64,000 nt of DNA from Candidatus Electrothrix aestuarii (GTDB lineage Bacteria; Desulfobacterota; Desulfobulbia; Desulfobulbales; Desulfobulbaceae). The notes under the pieces were generated by a model that worked only from the letters and a program-made list of their open reading frames with translations, was not told the origin of the DNA and made no database searches. The stretch covers positions 455,001 to 519,000 of the forward strand of contig CP159373.1 in NCBI GenBank assembly GCA_032595685.2, in the 5' to 3' direction. The position numbers and the translations under genes are program-made. This document shows, in pieces, positions 15,934 to 24,665 of this stretch (the stretch's first letter is position 1; every line of letters starts with the position of its first letter).

Positions 15934-17325
15934 CTAGAGCCAGTCCAGCAGTTTCCACCAGAAAAAATTCAGCGGCAGTAGGATAAAAACGCTTATCAGG
16001 GCCAGAAGTAAACATATTTTCGCAGCATGAAAAAGTTTTTCTCCAGAGAGCTGCATCCCCACCACAATCGGTGGTGCCTGATAGGGCAGCATGATGGTGG
16101 AAAAGCCCAGGACCTGCATCATAAGCAGGGTCTGAACCGGCAAACCAGTGGCCTGCGCCAAGCTATCTGATAATGGGGTAAGGACAGCTGGGACCGCAGG
16201 AAGGGTGGTCAACATGCCGGTGAATGCCGAAGCAAGACTGACCGACATATAATTGACAAAATCCTGCTGTTCTCCCAGGGGGAGCAAGGCTGTTATTCCA
16301 TCGGCGATATTGCGGCCTAACCCGGTATGATTAATCACTCCGCCAAGTCCAAGAATACCAGCAACAAAAACGATCGCTCCCCAATTAATTTTCTGATTAA
16401 AATCCTTTTTAGCAACGATATCAACGCCCGGCATCAGGAGGATAAGAGCACCTCCCAGGGCCACCCAAGCCGGAGATACATGATGAAGAAAATCGGTAAT
16501 CCATAGGCCGAGCATACCGACCAACACCAAGGAAAGAATCAGCTCATTACGGGAGAATGTATTTTTTTCCTGTTCCTCCTGTGCCGGTGTTACCAAGGGC
16601 TGATCAGGAAAGAAGAAACGAATAAGTGCGATGATCAATGCAGCCTTCACAAGGCTCAGCAAGGGAAAATGAAGCAAAAGGTACGTTCCATAGAAGATCG
16701 AAATATGATACTGAGTCTCCGCCATACCCACCAGGACCATATTGGGCACATTGGCAGGCAAGATGCCGAAGGCCGGGATATAGGTTCCCAGGATAATAGC
16801 CAGCAGCACCCCGATTCTCCCCCGGGATCCCTCCTTGAAGCCAAAATGATCAGCAACAGACAGGGCAATGGGGGTCAGCAGGACAACCCGGCCCATGGCT
16901 GAAGGCATAAGAAAACTGAATAAAACCCCAGCAAGCACCAAGCCACTGATGATTTTCAGGTAGCTCCCGTGTAAGAGGATTGCTGCATAGCGGGCAAGGC
17001 GGGCCCCAAGCCCGGTGGAGGAAATAGCGACCCCGATGACCAGCCCCCCAAAAATCAGCCAAATAGCGGCGGAACCAAAACCAGCAAAGACAACAGCTGG
17101 CCCGGCAAGCGAGAACAGCATTGCTAACAGGAAAAACAGCAGGGCGGTAAGGTGCTCCGGGATCAAGGCCGTTGCCCAAAACACCAAGGTGAGCAGGGTA
17201 AGGACACCGGCTTTGGCCGGTACCGAGGAACAAAAGGAAGAAAATTTCAGCAGCGAGACAGCTCCGACAAGGGCAAGAACAACAAAGAAGGGCCGGAGGG
17301 AAAGCTTATGTGTGGCAGATGACAT
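15934..17325 (-). CDS. SLC13/DASS family sodium:anion symporter
   Basis: A 463-residue inner-membrane protein with about eleven or twelve helices. It has the CitT/SLC13 pattern of two inverted halves, with helical hairpins near GSAAIWLIFGGLVIGVAISS and NWGAIVFVAGILGLGGVINH. Members import dicarboxylates, sulfate or related anions with sodium. It is the first gene of the minus-strand cluster, 129 bp ahead of the OpuAC-like start. Given YedE at the far end, a sulfur oxyanion is an attractive but unproven substrate. The divergent wzz-like gene starts 194 bp upstream. Confidence 0.82.
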   Translation of the reverse strand: MSSATHKLSLRPFFVVLALVGAVSLLKFSSFCSSVPAKAGVLTLLTLVFWATALIPEHLTALLFFLLAMLFSLAGPAVVFAGFGSAAIWLIFGGLVIGVAISSTGLGARLARYAAILLHGSYLKIISGLVLAGVLFSFLMPSAMGRVVLLTPIALSVADHFGFKEGSRGRIGVLLAIILGTYIPAFGILPANVPNMVLVGMAETQYHISIFYGTYLLLHFPLLSLVKAALIIALIRFFFPDQPLVTPAQEEQEKNTFSRNELILSLVLVGMLGLWITDFLHHVSPAWVALGGALILLMPGVDIVAKKDFNQKINWGAIVFVAGILGLGGVINHTGLGRNIADGITALLPLGEQQDFVNYMSVSLASAFTGMLTTLPAVPAVLTPLSDSLAQATGLPVQTLLMMQVLGFSTIMLPYQAPPIVVGMQLSGEKLFHAAKICLLLALISVFILLPLNFFWWKLLDWL

Positions 17326-17519
17326 TCGGTTTAAAAAATATTATTTCCCAGGGAAAGTATAAAAATTATTACTACATCTTTACAGGGAGAAGGTCAAGAA
17401 AATAACGCGCTCAAAAAGGATGCGCCCAGAAACTGCTTGCAGAAAATAAAGCTTAGGCCTATTAGTTAAGCTTTTACTGGAACCCCTGCTTATCTTCGCC
17501 AGCGGAGTAAGCTCTTCTT

Positions 17520-18887
17520 TTGCAAAAAATAGAACTCGATATTTCCATGCCTGCCCTCTCTGTCTCGTTTAAAAAACATGCCCTGGGCATGTTTGTCGTC
17601 TTTTGTCTTGTCGCCTCAGCAGTCGCAGCAATCATCCTGCTTCGCCCCCCTGTGTTTGAAGCAAGGGCCCGCATCAATATACCAGAAAAGAAGATAAGCG
17701 AAACCAGCAAGCAGCAAAGCGAAGAAAATACCCCTCAGCAGCAAGGCGTGACGCTGCAAACAGCCACAGAAATACTCCAAGGCAATGTCTTGGCAGAGCA
17801 AGTTCTGAATAGCATAGGGTTCAAAGTCCTTTTTCCTGATCTTGCTCAACAGGCAGTAAATCAGGAGGAATTCCGAACCCAGGCCCTTGCCACCTTTCAG
17901 CAGAATCTGAGCATCACACCAATTCAGGGCAGCCGAATCATACATATCAGCTTCCAGCATAGTCAGGCAGACCTGTCTGCGCGAGTTATTGAGACCATCC
18001 TCCAGCTCTTTCAAAAGAAATTCGAGGAACTTCAGCCTGTGCAATTGCTCATGCCGAGCAAGGAACTTCCTATATATCGCCAGGAAATGTTCCAGGCCGA
18101 AAACATCTTATCCATATTCCAACAGCGGAATCAGATGCTTGTTTCAGGGGAAGAGCAGGAAAAGATCAGGACTCTCCATGCACAAACACAGGAATCCTTC
18201 TCCGCAGAACAGGAGCAGCTCCAGGCACTTTCGCAGCAACTCAAGGCCTCAGAAAAGCATTTTGCCAGCCTGCTCAAACCTGCTGAGCAGAAGAGAGAGG
18301 ATGACTTCACCCAGGAACGGCAGGATATTATCCGACTCAGAATCTACGAACAGGATCTCAAAGAAAAATACGGCAAGGAAAGCACTGGGAACCGGCTTAT
18401 CAAGAATGTTCGTCTTCAGGTCACCTCTCTGAAAAAGGAGCTGTATACCGAGGCGGGTCTCTCAGCAAGCGAACAGGAGGCGGCGGTAAAGGCGGAAGAC
18501 CAGTTAGTTCTCACCAAGCTTGCTTATCGTAAACAGCAGAAAAAAACAGACGCTCTGCAACGCCAGCTCCATCAAACGGAAAGCAAAATACAAGATATAA
18601 CTGAACAGGAGAAACAGCTTACTGCCATGCGCCAGCAGGCAGAAAGCGCGCGAAAAAGATACACCGAGCTGGTACAGGAGTTCGATGCGGAGCAGGAGGC
18701 CAGACGGCTTGCCAGTCAGATACAGGTTCTTGAAAAACCTGTGATTCCGCTTGCACCGATCAAACCGAAAAAAACATCTGCGCTCATTCTGGGCCTGATC
18801 TTTGGTCTGGTCGGCAGCCTCTTATACGGTGGGATACAGCTGCTTCGGGCAGGAAAGACAGAGAAGGAAGACAGGGCTACTTCCTGA
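17520..18887 (+). CDS. Wzz/GumC-type chain-length determinant protein
   Basis: A 455-residue polysaccharide co-polymerase-like protein: transmembrane helix 1 (GMFVVFCLVASAVAAIILL, about 24-43), the Wzz signature domain (PVFEARARINIPEKK), a long periplasmic coiled coil (about 190-400, rich in Q, E, K), the GNVR-type C-terminal segment (QVLEKPVIPLAPIKPKKTSA) and helix 2 (LILGLIFGLVGSLLYGG). There is no C-terminal kinase. Starts at 17520 (TTG) or 17547 (ATG, MPALSVSF) are both possible, without a strong ribosome site. No glycosyltransferases adjoin it, so it may act with a remote polysaccharide locus. Confidence 0.8.
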   Translation: MQKIELDISMPALSVSFKKHALGMFVVFCLVASAVAAIILLRPPVFEARARINIPEKKISETSKQQSEENTPQQQGVTLQTATEILQGNVLAEQVLNSIGFKVLFPDLAQQAVNQEEFRTQALATFQQNLSITPIQGSRIIHISFQHSQADLSARVIETILQLFQKKFEELQPVQLLMPSKELPIYRQEMFQAENILSIFQQRNQMLVSGEEQEKIRTLHAQTQESFSAEQEQLQALSQQLKASEKHFASLLKPAEQKREDDFTQERQDIIRLRIYEQDLKEKYGKESTGNRLIKNVRLQVTSLKKELYTEAGLSASEQEAAVKAEDQLVLTKLAYRKQQKKTDALQRQLHQTESKIQDITEQEKQLTAMRQQAESARKRYTELVQEFDAEQEARRLASQIQVLEKPVIPLAPIKPKKTSALILGLIFGLVGSLLYGGIQLLRAGKTEKEDRATS

Positions 18888-18910
18888 TAATTTCACCCAC
18901 CGGGTACGTG

Positions 18911-18968
18911 GCAGGGGCGAATCTCTGTGTTCGCCCTTGCCTCGTGGGCAGGCACAGGGACCTGCCCC
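18911..18968. repeat. REP-like double palindrome (GGGCGAA..TTCGCCC and GGGCAGG..CCTGCCC)
   Basis: Two adjacent hairpins: GGGGCGAATCTCTGTGTTCG with its closing CCC, and GGGCAGGCACAGGGACCTGCCC. A related hairpin occurs at 63304-63333 (GCAGGGCGAACCACTGTG, then TTCTCCC). Short GC-rich intergenic palindromes of this kind are dispersed REP-like repeats. It lies between the convergent wzz-like gene and the low-complexity secreted gene and may also end transcription. Confidence 0.7.
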
Positions 18969-18983
18969 TCCTAAAAAAAAAAT

Positions 18984-19547
18984 TTACTGTGCTGATGTCC
19001 CTGCGGCAGGAACTGTTACCGGAGCAGCAACAGGAGCCTGCTGCATAGATCCCATCATGCCTTTCATGATGGATTCCTGCATGCTCTTCTGAATGACCTT
19101 CATGTTTTCAGCCATAATCTTCTGCTGCATCTCTGCCATAACGTCTGAGCTCATGATAGAGTTCTGCATGGCCGGATCCATCACCTGTTGTGCAGGTACA
19201 GGCTGAAAGCTACCTCCTGCACTTCCTGTACTTCCTGTACTTCCCGTGCTGGCGGAATTCATATTACTGGAACTCCCCTGCATACTCCGGGTTCCGCTGG
19301 TCATGGCCGAACTGGTGGTAGCTGAACTGGCAGTAGACATGGGCTTAACCACGTTTGCACTGGAAGAGTATGTCACGCTGGAAGCTGGCTGCGTTACTGT
19401 CGGACGAGCCTGGCTATAGGTAACCTGCCCGGGCTGCGCCATCCCGACATGAGCTGCCACCAACAGGAAACACCCTGTGAGCAATACTACTATGCTGCAT
19501 TTTCCTATATTTTGCTTCCCCATACCTTTCTTCTGCTTCATTTGCAT
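18984..19547 (-). CDS. Secreted low-complexity Met/Ser/Thr-rich protein, 187 aa
   Basis: GGAGGGAG precedes ATG 19547. A basic N-terminus and hydrophobic stretch (CSIVVLLTGCFLLVAAHVGM, cleavage near AQP) indicate export; a lipobox-like LLTGC is present but not optimal. The mature part starts with a Ser/Thr/Ala-rich, disordered-looking region with repeated STGSTGS, then a helical methionine-rich block (about 110-170: MQNSIMSSDVMAEMQQK and so on) and an Ala/Pro-rich tail. Methionine clusters can bind copper or silver, but that is only a suggestion. It shares the upstream region with the EF-hand gene. Confidence 0.6.
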   Translation of the reverse strand: MQMKQKKGMGKQNIGKCSIVVLLTGCFLLVAAHVGMAQPGQVTYSQARPTVTQPASSVTYSSSANVVKPMSTASSATTSSAMTSGTRSMQGSSSNMNSASTGSTGSTGSAGGSFQPVPAQQVMDPAMQNSIMSSDVMAEMQQKIMAENMKVIQKSMQESIMKGMMGSMQQAPVAAPVTVPAAGTSAQ

Positions 19548-19749
19548 TTTCTCCCTCCTTTACGGCGAAAAACTTATCTTTTTTCTTCTGCTTCTCCGAT
19601 ATTAAACCGAATATACTCTTATGAGAGAGTACTCACCGATAATCTTACCTGTCAATGCCTTTTTCTCCAGCGCAAAGGACACCCCTGCTTCGGGTTCCGT
19701 TTTACCTGTAAAATCATTTTTTTCATCTTATCTACCGCACTGCTCTGAA

Positions 19750-19797
19750 TTTACAAAAACTTTACAATTCATTTCCTAAAAAACAAATTTCCTTTAC
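19750..19797 (+). promoter_or_regulatory. CpxR-like box cluster before the EF-hand and Spy-like genes
   Basis: TTTAC at 19750-19754 and 19761-19765 (6-nt gap), and a third at 19793-19797, 32 bp after the second. The third begins TTTACATTCATTGACTATTG, which is matched at 19 of 20 bases on the minus strand at 47433-47414. The layout is nearly that of the other two box regions, 22931-22979 and 47429-47476. It resembles the CpxR box (GTAAA repeats one turn apart). TATTGT nearby could be a -10 element. Confidence 0.65.
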
Positions 19798-19836
19798 ATT
19801 CATTGACTATTGTGTAGGCACAGATCAAGGGAAGGT

Positions 19837-19869
19837 CTTATACACGTACTCCAGGAGCTCCTGTATAAG
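19837..19869 (+). promoter_or_regulatory. Leader hairpin before the EF-hand gene
   Basis: CTTATACA and TGTATAAG enclose an inner palindrome AGGAGCTCCT, giving a stem-loop about 35 bp before the EF-hand start. It probably lies in the 5' leader and could affect translation or mRNA life; no T-run follows. Confidence 0.4.
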
Positions 19870-19902
19870 CCATCAAGTATTAAAAAAATAAAGGAGAAAA
19901 AA

Positions 19903-20169
19903 ATGAAAGCATTGAAAACCGCAATAGCTCTGGCTTTGACATTGACCTTATTTGCTGGCTACAGTTTCGCCCAGGGTCAAGGACGAGGCCCTCGTTGCCA
20001 GCAACGTTTTGCGGAACTCGACACCAATAAGGATGGCAAAGTGACGTACAGCGAATTCATGGCTGTTTCTCACCCACGGGGAGAGGAGCAGGCCAAGGCT
20101 ATGTTTGAAGCCAAAGACAGCAATAAAGATGGCGAATTAACGCGAGCAGAATTCTGCCCTGGAGCATAA
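19903..20169 (+). CDS. Small periplasmic EF-hand calcium-binding protein, 88 aa
   Basis: AAGGAG precedes ATG 19903, which begins a signal peptide (MKALKTAIALALTLTLFAGY, cleavage after SFA). Two EF-hand loops follow: DTNKDGKVTYSE (about 44-55) and DSNKDGELTRAE (about 73-84), each with the D-x-N/D-x-D-G-x-x-x-x-x-E ligand pattern, separated by a helix containing HPRGEEQAKAMFEAK. So it binds calcium, probably as a pair of hands. It is followed by the Spy-like gene, with a hairpin in the gap, and lies downstream of the CpxR-like boxes, which suggests an envelope-stress role. Confidence 0.85.
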   Translation: MKALKTAIALALTLTLFAGYSFAQGQGRGPRCQQRFAELDTNKDGKVTYSEFMAVSHPRGEEQAKAMFEAKDSNKDGELTRAEFCPGA

Positions 20170-20216
20170 GAGTATATCATCTGTCTTAGCAACAGATTCC
20201 GTAGCACCAAACCTTC

Positions 20217-20244
20217 AGTCTCGGCCTGACAAAGGGCCGAGACT
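20217..20244 (+). terminator. Hairpin between the EF-hand and Spy-like genes
   Basis: AGTCTCGGCC and GGCCGAGACT form a perfect 10-bp stem with an 8-nt loop, followed by A-run rather than T-run on the plus strand. It may act as a partial terminator or a processing site that sets the EF-hand to Spy ratio. Confidence 0.5.
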
Positions 20245-20284
20245 CAAAAAAACAGCCACCAACTCAAGAAACCGGAGAAATACC

Positions 20285-20881
20285 ATGAAAACACGTTTGA
20301 ATAAAAAAATTGCTACCGCAGTCTTGGCTGGCCTGCTCACTGTTTCCCTTCTTCCTATGTCAAGCTATGCCTGTCGGAAAGGCGGGGGAGGCCAAGGGGC
20401 TGGTAGCGGTTGTGCCATGAAAGGCGGACAAAAATGGAAAAAAGGTGGTTCCCTGGGCATCTGGAGAAACGCACAGCTTGTGCAGACCTTGGGCCTGAGC
20501 GACGAGCAGGTACATAAGTTGAAAGAGGCTGATTTCACAGCCCGGGAAAAAAAGCAGACCCTACGGGCAGAAATAAACAGCCTGCACCTGAAAATGGATC
20601 ATGCCTTTTCTGCTGACAAGGTAGATGAAGATGCAGTCCGTAAATTATCGAAAAAAATTGCCGCAACTAAAGGCCAGATGATTGAACAACGCGTTGAAAA
20701 CCGCCTGACCCTCCAAAAAATACTCACCCCGGAGCAGCTGACCAAGCTGAACAGCCAGCGTGACCAAGGCCGAGGATTCGGCATGGGCAATGGTATGGGA
20801 AACGGCGGCAATCCTCCCTGCAAGATGAACGGCCAGGGCGGCGGAGGCAAGGGTATGCAAAAAGGCCAGGGAAGAATGTAG
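20285..20881 (+). CDS. Spy/CpxP-like periplasmic protein (LTXXQ / heavy-metal-sensor type), 198 aa
   Basis: Signal peptide MKTRLNKKIATAVLAGLLTV, cleavage near SYA. The mature helical core has the Spy/CpxP pattern: LGLSDEQVHKLKEADFTARE, a middle helix pair, and the repeated motif LTPEQLTKLNSQRD (LTPEQ). It is framed by Gly/Lys/Met-rich tails (KGGGGQGAGSG; GMGNGMGNGG) with several cysteines and methionines. Spy acts as a periplasmic chaperone and related proteins sense metals. It follows the EF-hand gene and probably shares its promoter. A second Spy-like gene lies at 46907-47353 next to the regulator pair. Confidence 0.8.
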   Translation: MKTRLNKKIATAVLAGLLTVSLLPMSSYACRKGGGGQGAGSGCAMKGGQKWKKGGSLGIWRNAQLVQTLGLSDEQVHKLKEADFTAREKKQTLRAEINSLHLKMDHAFSADKVDEDAVRKLSKKIAATKGQMIEQRVENRLTLQKILTPEQLTKLNSQRDQGRGFGMGNGMGNGGNPPCKMNGQGGGGKGMQKGQGRM

Positions 20882-20896
20882 GCCCGCAGATCCTTT

Positions 20897-20929
20897 GGGC
20901 AAGGGCACGGTGCGCCGCGCCCCTGCCCA
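20897..20929. repeat. GC-rich palindrome downstream of the Spy-like gene
   Basis: GGGCAAGGGC and GCCCCTGCCC arms around a GC-rich centre. This is a terminator or dispersed repeat. The remaining gap to 21323 has a 40-bp stretch (20937-20976) partly repeated at 21900-21938, an 18-codon frame at 21194-21250 of doubtful meaning, and a palindrome GTTTTGTCAACAAAAC at 21278-21293 before the next gene. Confidence 0.5.
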
Positions 20930-21323
20930 GGTTCACCTCCTTCTTTCCGGCTGTGCGGGGCTGGATTGGAATTTTTCGTGTTTCGGTTATCGTACCTGTT
21001 TCTTCGGCTTGAGACGCATCAGCTTAATATTCCGCAATAAAAAGCTACTTGAAATACCATAACACGATCCCCCTGAGAAAAAATATTTTTCCCTGTTCAT
21101 CTTCCGTTAATCTTTTCTTTGTTATCCTGGAGTGATAAACAAGAGTAACTTGCCGCAACCACTGCAGCCATTATAACTGACGGAGTTTTTTCCATGAAAA
21201 AGAAAACAGCACCTGATCATGATCGGCTCCTTGACAATAAAAAGCTATGAATACAGCGCCCTGCCAGGCAGGACACTGTTTTGTCAACAAAACAAACATT
21301 AACCTTTTTTATACATTTTCCCC

Positions 21324-21821
21324 ATGAAGATGACACGAGACTGGATCACCCCTATCACCACAGGAGCCTTTTTGTTGACCGCCGTGACCGGCGTTCTCCT
21401 TTTTTTTCATGCAGCAACAGGCCTAAACAAGGAAGTTCATGAATGGATCAGCTGGATCTTTCTGATCGGAGCTCTACTCCACCTTGCCCTGAACTTCGGC
21501 CCCTTTAAAAAATACCTTACACAACGCAAAGGCCAAGTGCTCATGGGGACCTTTGTCCTTCTTCTGGCCCTGAGTTTTATTCCGTTTGAAGAAGAACATC
21601 ACCACGCCCCTCCTTTTGTCCCGCCGATCAAGGCTCTGGCCCGGACACCCTTGTCCACTCTGGCGCAGGTTGCCGGAACCAGTCCGGACCAACTCCGTGA
21701 CCGCCTGAGCCGGAAGGGCATTGCTGTTGCTTCCTATGACCAGAGTCTCAGTGAGCTGATTGGCAATGATTTCCGGGACCAGGTTCATATACTAGAGGAG
21801 CTTCTCGAAGAAGAGCATTAA
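21324..21821 (+). CDS. DUF4405-type membrane protein, 165 aa
   Basis: Two N-terminal transmembrane helices (TTGAFLLTAVTGVLLFFHAA, WISWIFLIGALLHLALNFGP) carry histidines spaced as in cytochrome b561-like DUF4405 domains (FFH, EVHEW, LLHLALNFGPFKKY), and a third helix (VLMGTFVLLLALSFIPF) follows. The C-terminal half is soluble: a His-rich hinge EEEHHHAPPF, then a helical region (IKALARTPLSTLAQVAGTSP) that resembles the small domain seen after DUF4405 in deltaproteobacterial proteins. Haem binding is plausible but inferred. It stands alone. Confidence 0.68.
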   Translation: MKMTRDWITPITTGAFLLTAVTGVLLFFHAATGLNKEVHEWISWIFLIGALLHLALNFGPFKKYLTQRKGQVLMGTFVLLLALSFIPFEEEHHHAPPFVPPIKALARTPLSTLAQVAGTSPDQLRDRLSRKGIAVASYDQSLSELIGNDFRDQVHILEELLEEEH

Positions 21822-22158
21822 TCCGCTTTTTCTACGAAAAAACACCCTGCCCAGATTTTGTTTTCCGTCCCTTCCGTCGCTGTGTATCCTGCCGGTCGTC
21901 CTCCTTCTCTCCGGCCCTGCGACGGTTGGGTTGGATTTTTCCTGGGCTATCTCATCCAGAGAGACCATATGTCTGCGTGGAATATCTTCTTTTTCGGAGG
22001 GGGGGACTGAATATTCTAGGCGGGAAAACGCTGATATTTGACCGACGGCTTTTTACTCATGTCTTGTGTGGGGGGATAATATATTTTTATCACCGCCGGT
22101 CAAATTCCATCAGGCCTCTGGGAAAGCCCCAGCCTGTGGGCATGTAAAGCAGGCTCAG

Positions 22159-22521
22159 CTAGTTTTGAGCAAATGCCTCATGCCCATCATCTCTTCTGAT
22201 TTCAATCTCAGACACGACAAAGACACCGTCTTTCTTGCTCCCTTTTGCAATAACTCTTGTACCGAATGTGGCCTTGGACTGATCACCTTTGAAAACGGTC
22301 TCCTCGGTGACTTGCACTCTTTTATCTTCCAGATACCATATACCATAGGGCCCCCCGATGCCGGGCATCTCTTTGATGACTCCGCTAATCTTTTCATTCC
22401 CTTCGCCAGCTTTAGCCTGCTCTACTGCCAGAGCCAGAAAAAGCATCAGTAAAGGTGCAGCAAGAAAAGATACACTGTATTGCCCTCTCAACATTTCGTT
22501 GTTAAATTTTATATTGTACAT
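22159..22521 (-). CDS. Small secreted OB-fold-like protein, 120 aa
   Basis: GGAGGAGG lies before ATG 22521. A signal peptide (about 1-38, LAAPLLMLFLALAVEQAKA) precedes a mature domain of beta strands: ISGVIKEMPGIGGPYGIWYL, KRVQVTEETVFKGD, TFGTRVIAKGSKKDGVFVVS, EIEIRRDD. This looks like an OB-type DUF5666 domain found in exported proteins. The spacer 21822-22158 holds part of the repeat pair at 21900-21938 and no gene. The gene diverges from the efflux operon. Confidence 0.65.
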   Translation of the reverse strand: MYNIKFNNEMLRGQYSVSFLAAPLLMLFLALAVEQAKAGEGNEKISGVIKEMPGIGGPYGIWYLEDKRVQVTEETVFKGDQSKATFGTRVIAKGSKKDGVFVVSEIEIRRDDGHEAFAQN

Positions 22522-22930
22522 AAGGTCCTCCTCCTTTTATACAAATTTTACCATCTAAAATTCATTCCTATATAATATTTTTTACCCTCCCGGAGCATAA
22601 AAAGCAAATATTTTTTACTTCCGCAGTGTTTTTCCCCACCCATATCTCACCCAGACTTATTTTTTATTTTATCAACAGCGTATTACGTAAAAAATCAACA
22701 ACTCCATACTTCCGAACAAATATTTACACCCAAAGTCAATTTTTCATCCCCGATGCACTATAATCAGCGAGTTGGAGAATCAGGACATCCAGTATGAGGG
22801 AGACGATACCAGTCTTGAAGGGCTCTAACTTCACATCCGGCTGACCCCCAGCAGTAAGCAAAGAAATGCACCTCTCCCCTCCGATCAAAAAAACAACGCC
22901 TTTGCCCACAGGTCCAGGCCTCCAGTCGGT

Positions 22931-22979
22931 TTTACAATCCCTTTACAATTTTTCTCTCCGACCGACACGTTTCCTTTAC
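22931..22979 (+). promoter_or_regulatory. CpxR-like box cluster before the TolC-MacAB operon
   Basis: TTTAC at 22931-22935 and 22942-22946 (6-nt gap), then a third at 22975-22979, 33 bp after the second. The sequence TTTACATCCTTCAGCTAGAA resembles the other two sites, and TAGAAT at 22990-22995 fits a -10 element at the same distance. The operon start is about 200 bp downstream. The rest of 22522-22930 shows nothing coding. Confidence 0.62.
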
Positions 22980-23180
22980 ATCCTTCAGCTAGAATGAAAA
23001 GCATAGGGAGCAGCCATGATTATGCAGCATACAGCCCTCCCTGGAAAACATTACTTCCGAACATCGCTTTCCACCCCTTCTGCTGCCGTCTTCTCCTGTA
23101 AAAACCACCCTCCTTATAGTAGGCAGGTGGCAGTTGGGGTGGAATTTTTAATAAACACGAACAACCTTGGCTCGGCAGCT

Positions 23181-24665
23181 ATGATAATCCATACCATTCA
23201 GAGAAAAAACCGCCGCCTCGCCCCTCTGCTCTGTTGCGGCCTGATGCTCCAGCTCCTCACAGCCTGTGCAGTGGTGGGACCGGAGTATCAAAAGCCCGAC
23301 TTGCACCCGGCAGCGCAATGGAATTCCCCGCTCCTCAAAGGATTACAGGCTGAGCAGGCTGATCCTCAACAGATGGCGGCATGGTGGGAGTTGCTGGAAG
23401 ATGAGCAGCTGTCCTCCCTTATTGAGCGGGCTGTCCAAGGCAATCTTGACCTGAGGACCGCCGCAGAACGAGTGGAGCAGGCTCGCCTCCAGCGGGATAT
23501 TCAAACAACAGGCAGGCTGCCCTCTGTTGATGCTGGAGGGGCCGCATCCTGGCGCCGCAATGGCAATGATGGTTCCAGCGAGAGCTACAGCAGCAGCCTG
23601 GATGCAGGCTGGGAGGCAGACCTCTTTGGTAGTGTGCAACGCTCCATCGAGGCGGCTGATGCTGATTGGCAGGCAAGCCAGGAAGAGCGGCGGGACGTAC
23701 TGGTTTCCCTGGTAGCAGAGGTTGCCCTCAATTATATTGAAGTCCGTAGCACCCAGGTGCAGCTGGCCAATGTACGCAAAAGTCTTGCCATGCAGCGGGA
23801 GACCCGCCAGCTGGTCCAATGGCAGTATGAAGCAGGCCTGGATGATGATCTGGCCATTCACCAGGCCCAGTATAACCTGGAAAGCTCAGAGGCCCAGATC
23901 CCGGCCCTGGAGACCTCCCTTGCAGAAGCTATGAATCGGCTGGCAGTGCTGCTCGGCCAATCCCCGGGGAGCCTCCATACAGAGCTCAAGGAAGCACGGG
24001 CCATTCCTGCCATCCCGGCCACAGTGGCTATTGGCGTACCCGCAGAGGTAATCCGCCGCCGCCCGGACATCCGCAAGGCAGAGAATCAACTCATTGCCCA
24101 GACTGCCCGGATCGGTGTGGCCACAGCAGAACTCTACCCGAAACTCCGCCTCAGCGGTGTTATCGGTATCAACGGCAGCTCTGTTGCCCGCTTTGCCGAG
24201 AACATCTTCAGTCCTGCTTTCTGGGTGCAACAGGCAGGGCTCAGCGCCTCCTGGAATATCTTTGATGCCGGGGCGATCCGTAAGAATATCCAGGTCAGAA
24301 GCTCACAACAGAAAGAGGCACTGATCGCTTACGAGGCTGCTGTCCTGAGGGCAATGGAAGAGGTTGAAAATACCCTGATAGCCTATGTCAATGAACAGGG
24401 CAGACGGGATTCCCTTGAAAGAGCGGTTAAAGAGGCGGAGCAGGCAACTGAACTGGCGGAGAAGAAATACAAGGCAGGCCTGATTGACTTCAGCACAGTC
24501 CTGGAAACCCAGCGGACCCTGCTTTCCTTTGACAAGCAATTAACAGGCAGTGAAGCGACAATGGCGGCAAATCTTATCCGTCTGTACAAGGCCTTGGGCG
24601 GAGGCTGGCCCTGCTGCCCGGAAGACACAGCAAATGCAACATCCTCTGAGGAAATTGATCAATGA
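23181..24665 (+). CDS. Outer-membrane efflux lipoprotein (NodT/OprM family)
   Basis: A 494-residue TolC-like channel of the NodT family. Starting at ATG 23181 gives a basic signal peptide and lipobox QLLTAC (Cys29), so lipid-anchored in the outer membrane; an upstream in-frame ATG at 23016 adds 55 residues unlike any signal and is rejected. Family features: VVGPEYQKPDL after the Cys, WWELLEDEQLSSLIERAVQG, VSLVAEVALNYIEVRSTQ, EVIRRRPDIRKAENQLIAQT, and a repeated second half (KKYKAGLIDFSTVLETQRTL). It overlaps macA by 4 nt (ATGA), so the pump is made as one unit. Confidence 0.92.
   Translation: MIIHTIQRKNRRLAPLLCCGLMLQLLTACAVVGPEYQKPDLHPAAQWNSPLLKGLQAEQADPQQMAAWWELLEDEQLSSLIERAVQGNLDLRTAAERVEQARLQRDIQTTGRLPSVDAGGAASWRRNGNDGSSESYSSSLDAGWEADLFGSVQRSIEAADADWQASQEERRDVLVSLVAEVALNYIEVRSTQVQLANVRKSLAMQRETRQLVQWQYEAGLDDDLAIHQAQYNLESSEAQIPALETSLAEAMNRLAVLLGQSPGSLHTELKEARAIPAIPATVAIGVPAEVIRRRPDIRKAENQLIAQTARIGVATAELYPKLRLSGVIGINGSSVARFAENIFSPAFWVQQAGLSASWNIFDAGAIRKNIQVRSSQQKEALIAYEAAVLRAMEEVENTLIAYVNEQGRRDSLERAVKEAEQATELAEKKYKAGLIDFSTVLETQRTLLSFDKQLTGSEATMAANLIRLYKALGGGWPCCPEDTANATSSEEIDQ

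Noticed and set aside
23016-23180. Upstream start for the outer-membrane efflux protein
   Set aside because: ATG 23181 gives a standard lipoprotein signal; the extra 55 residues do not.
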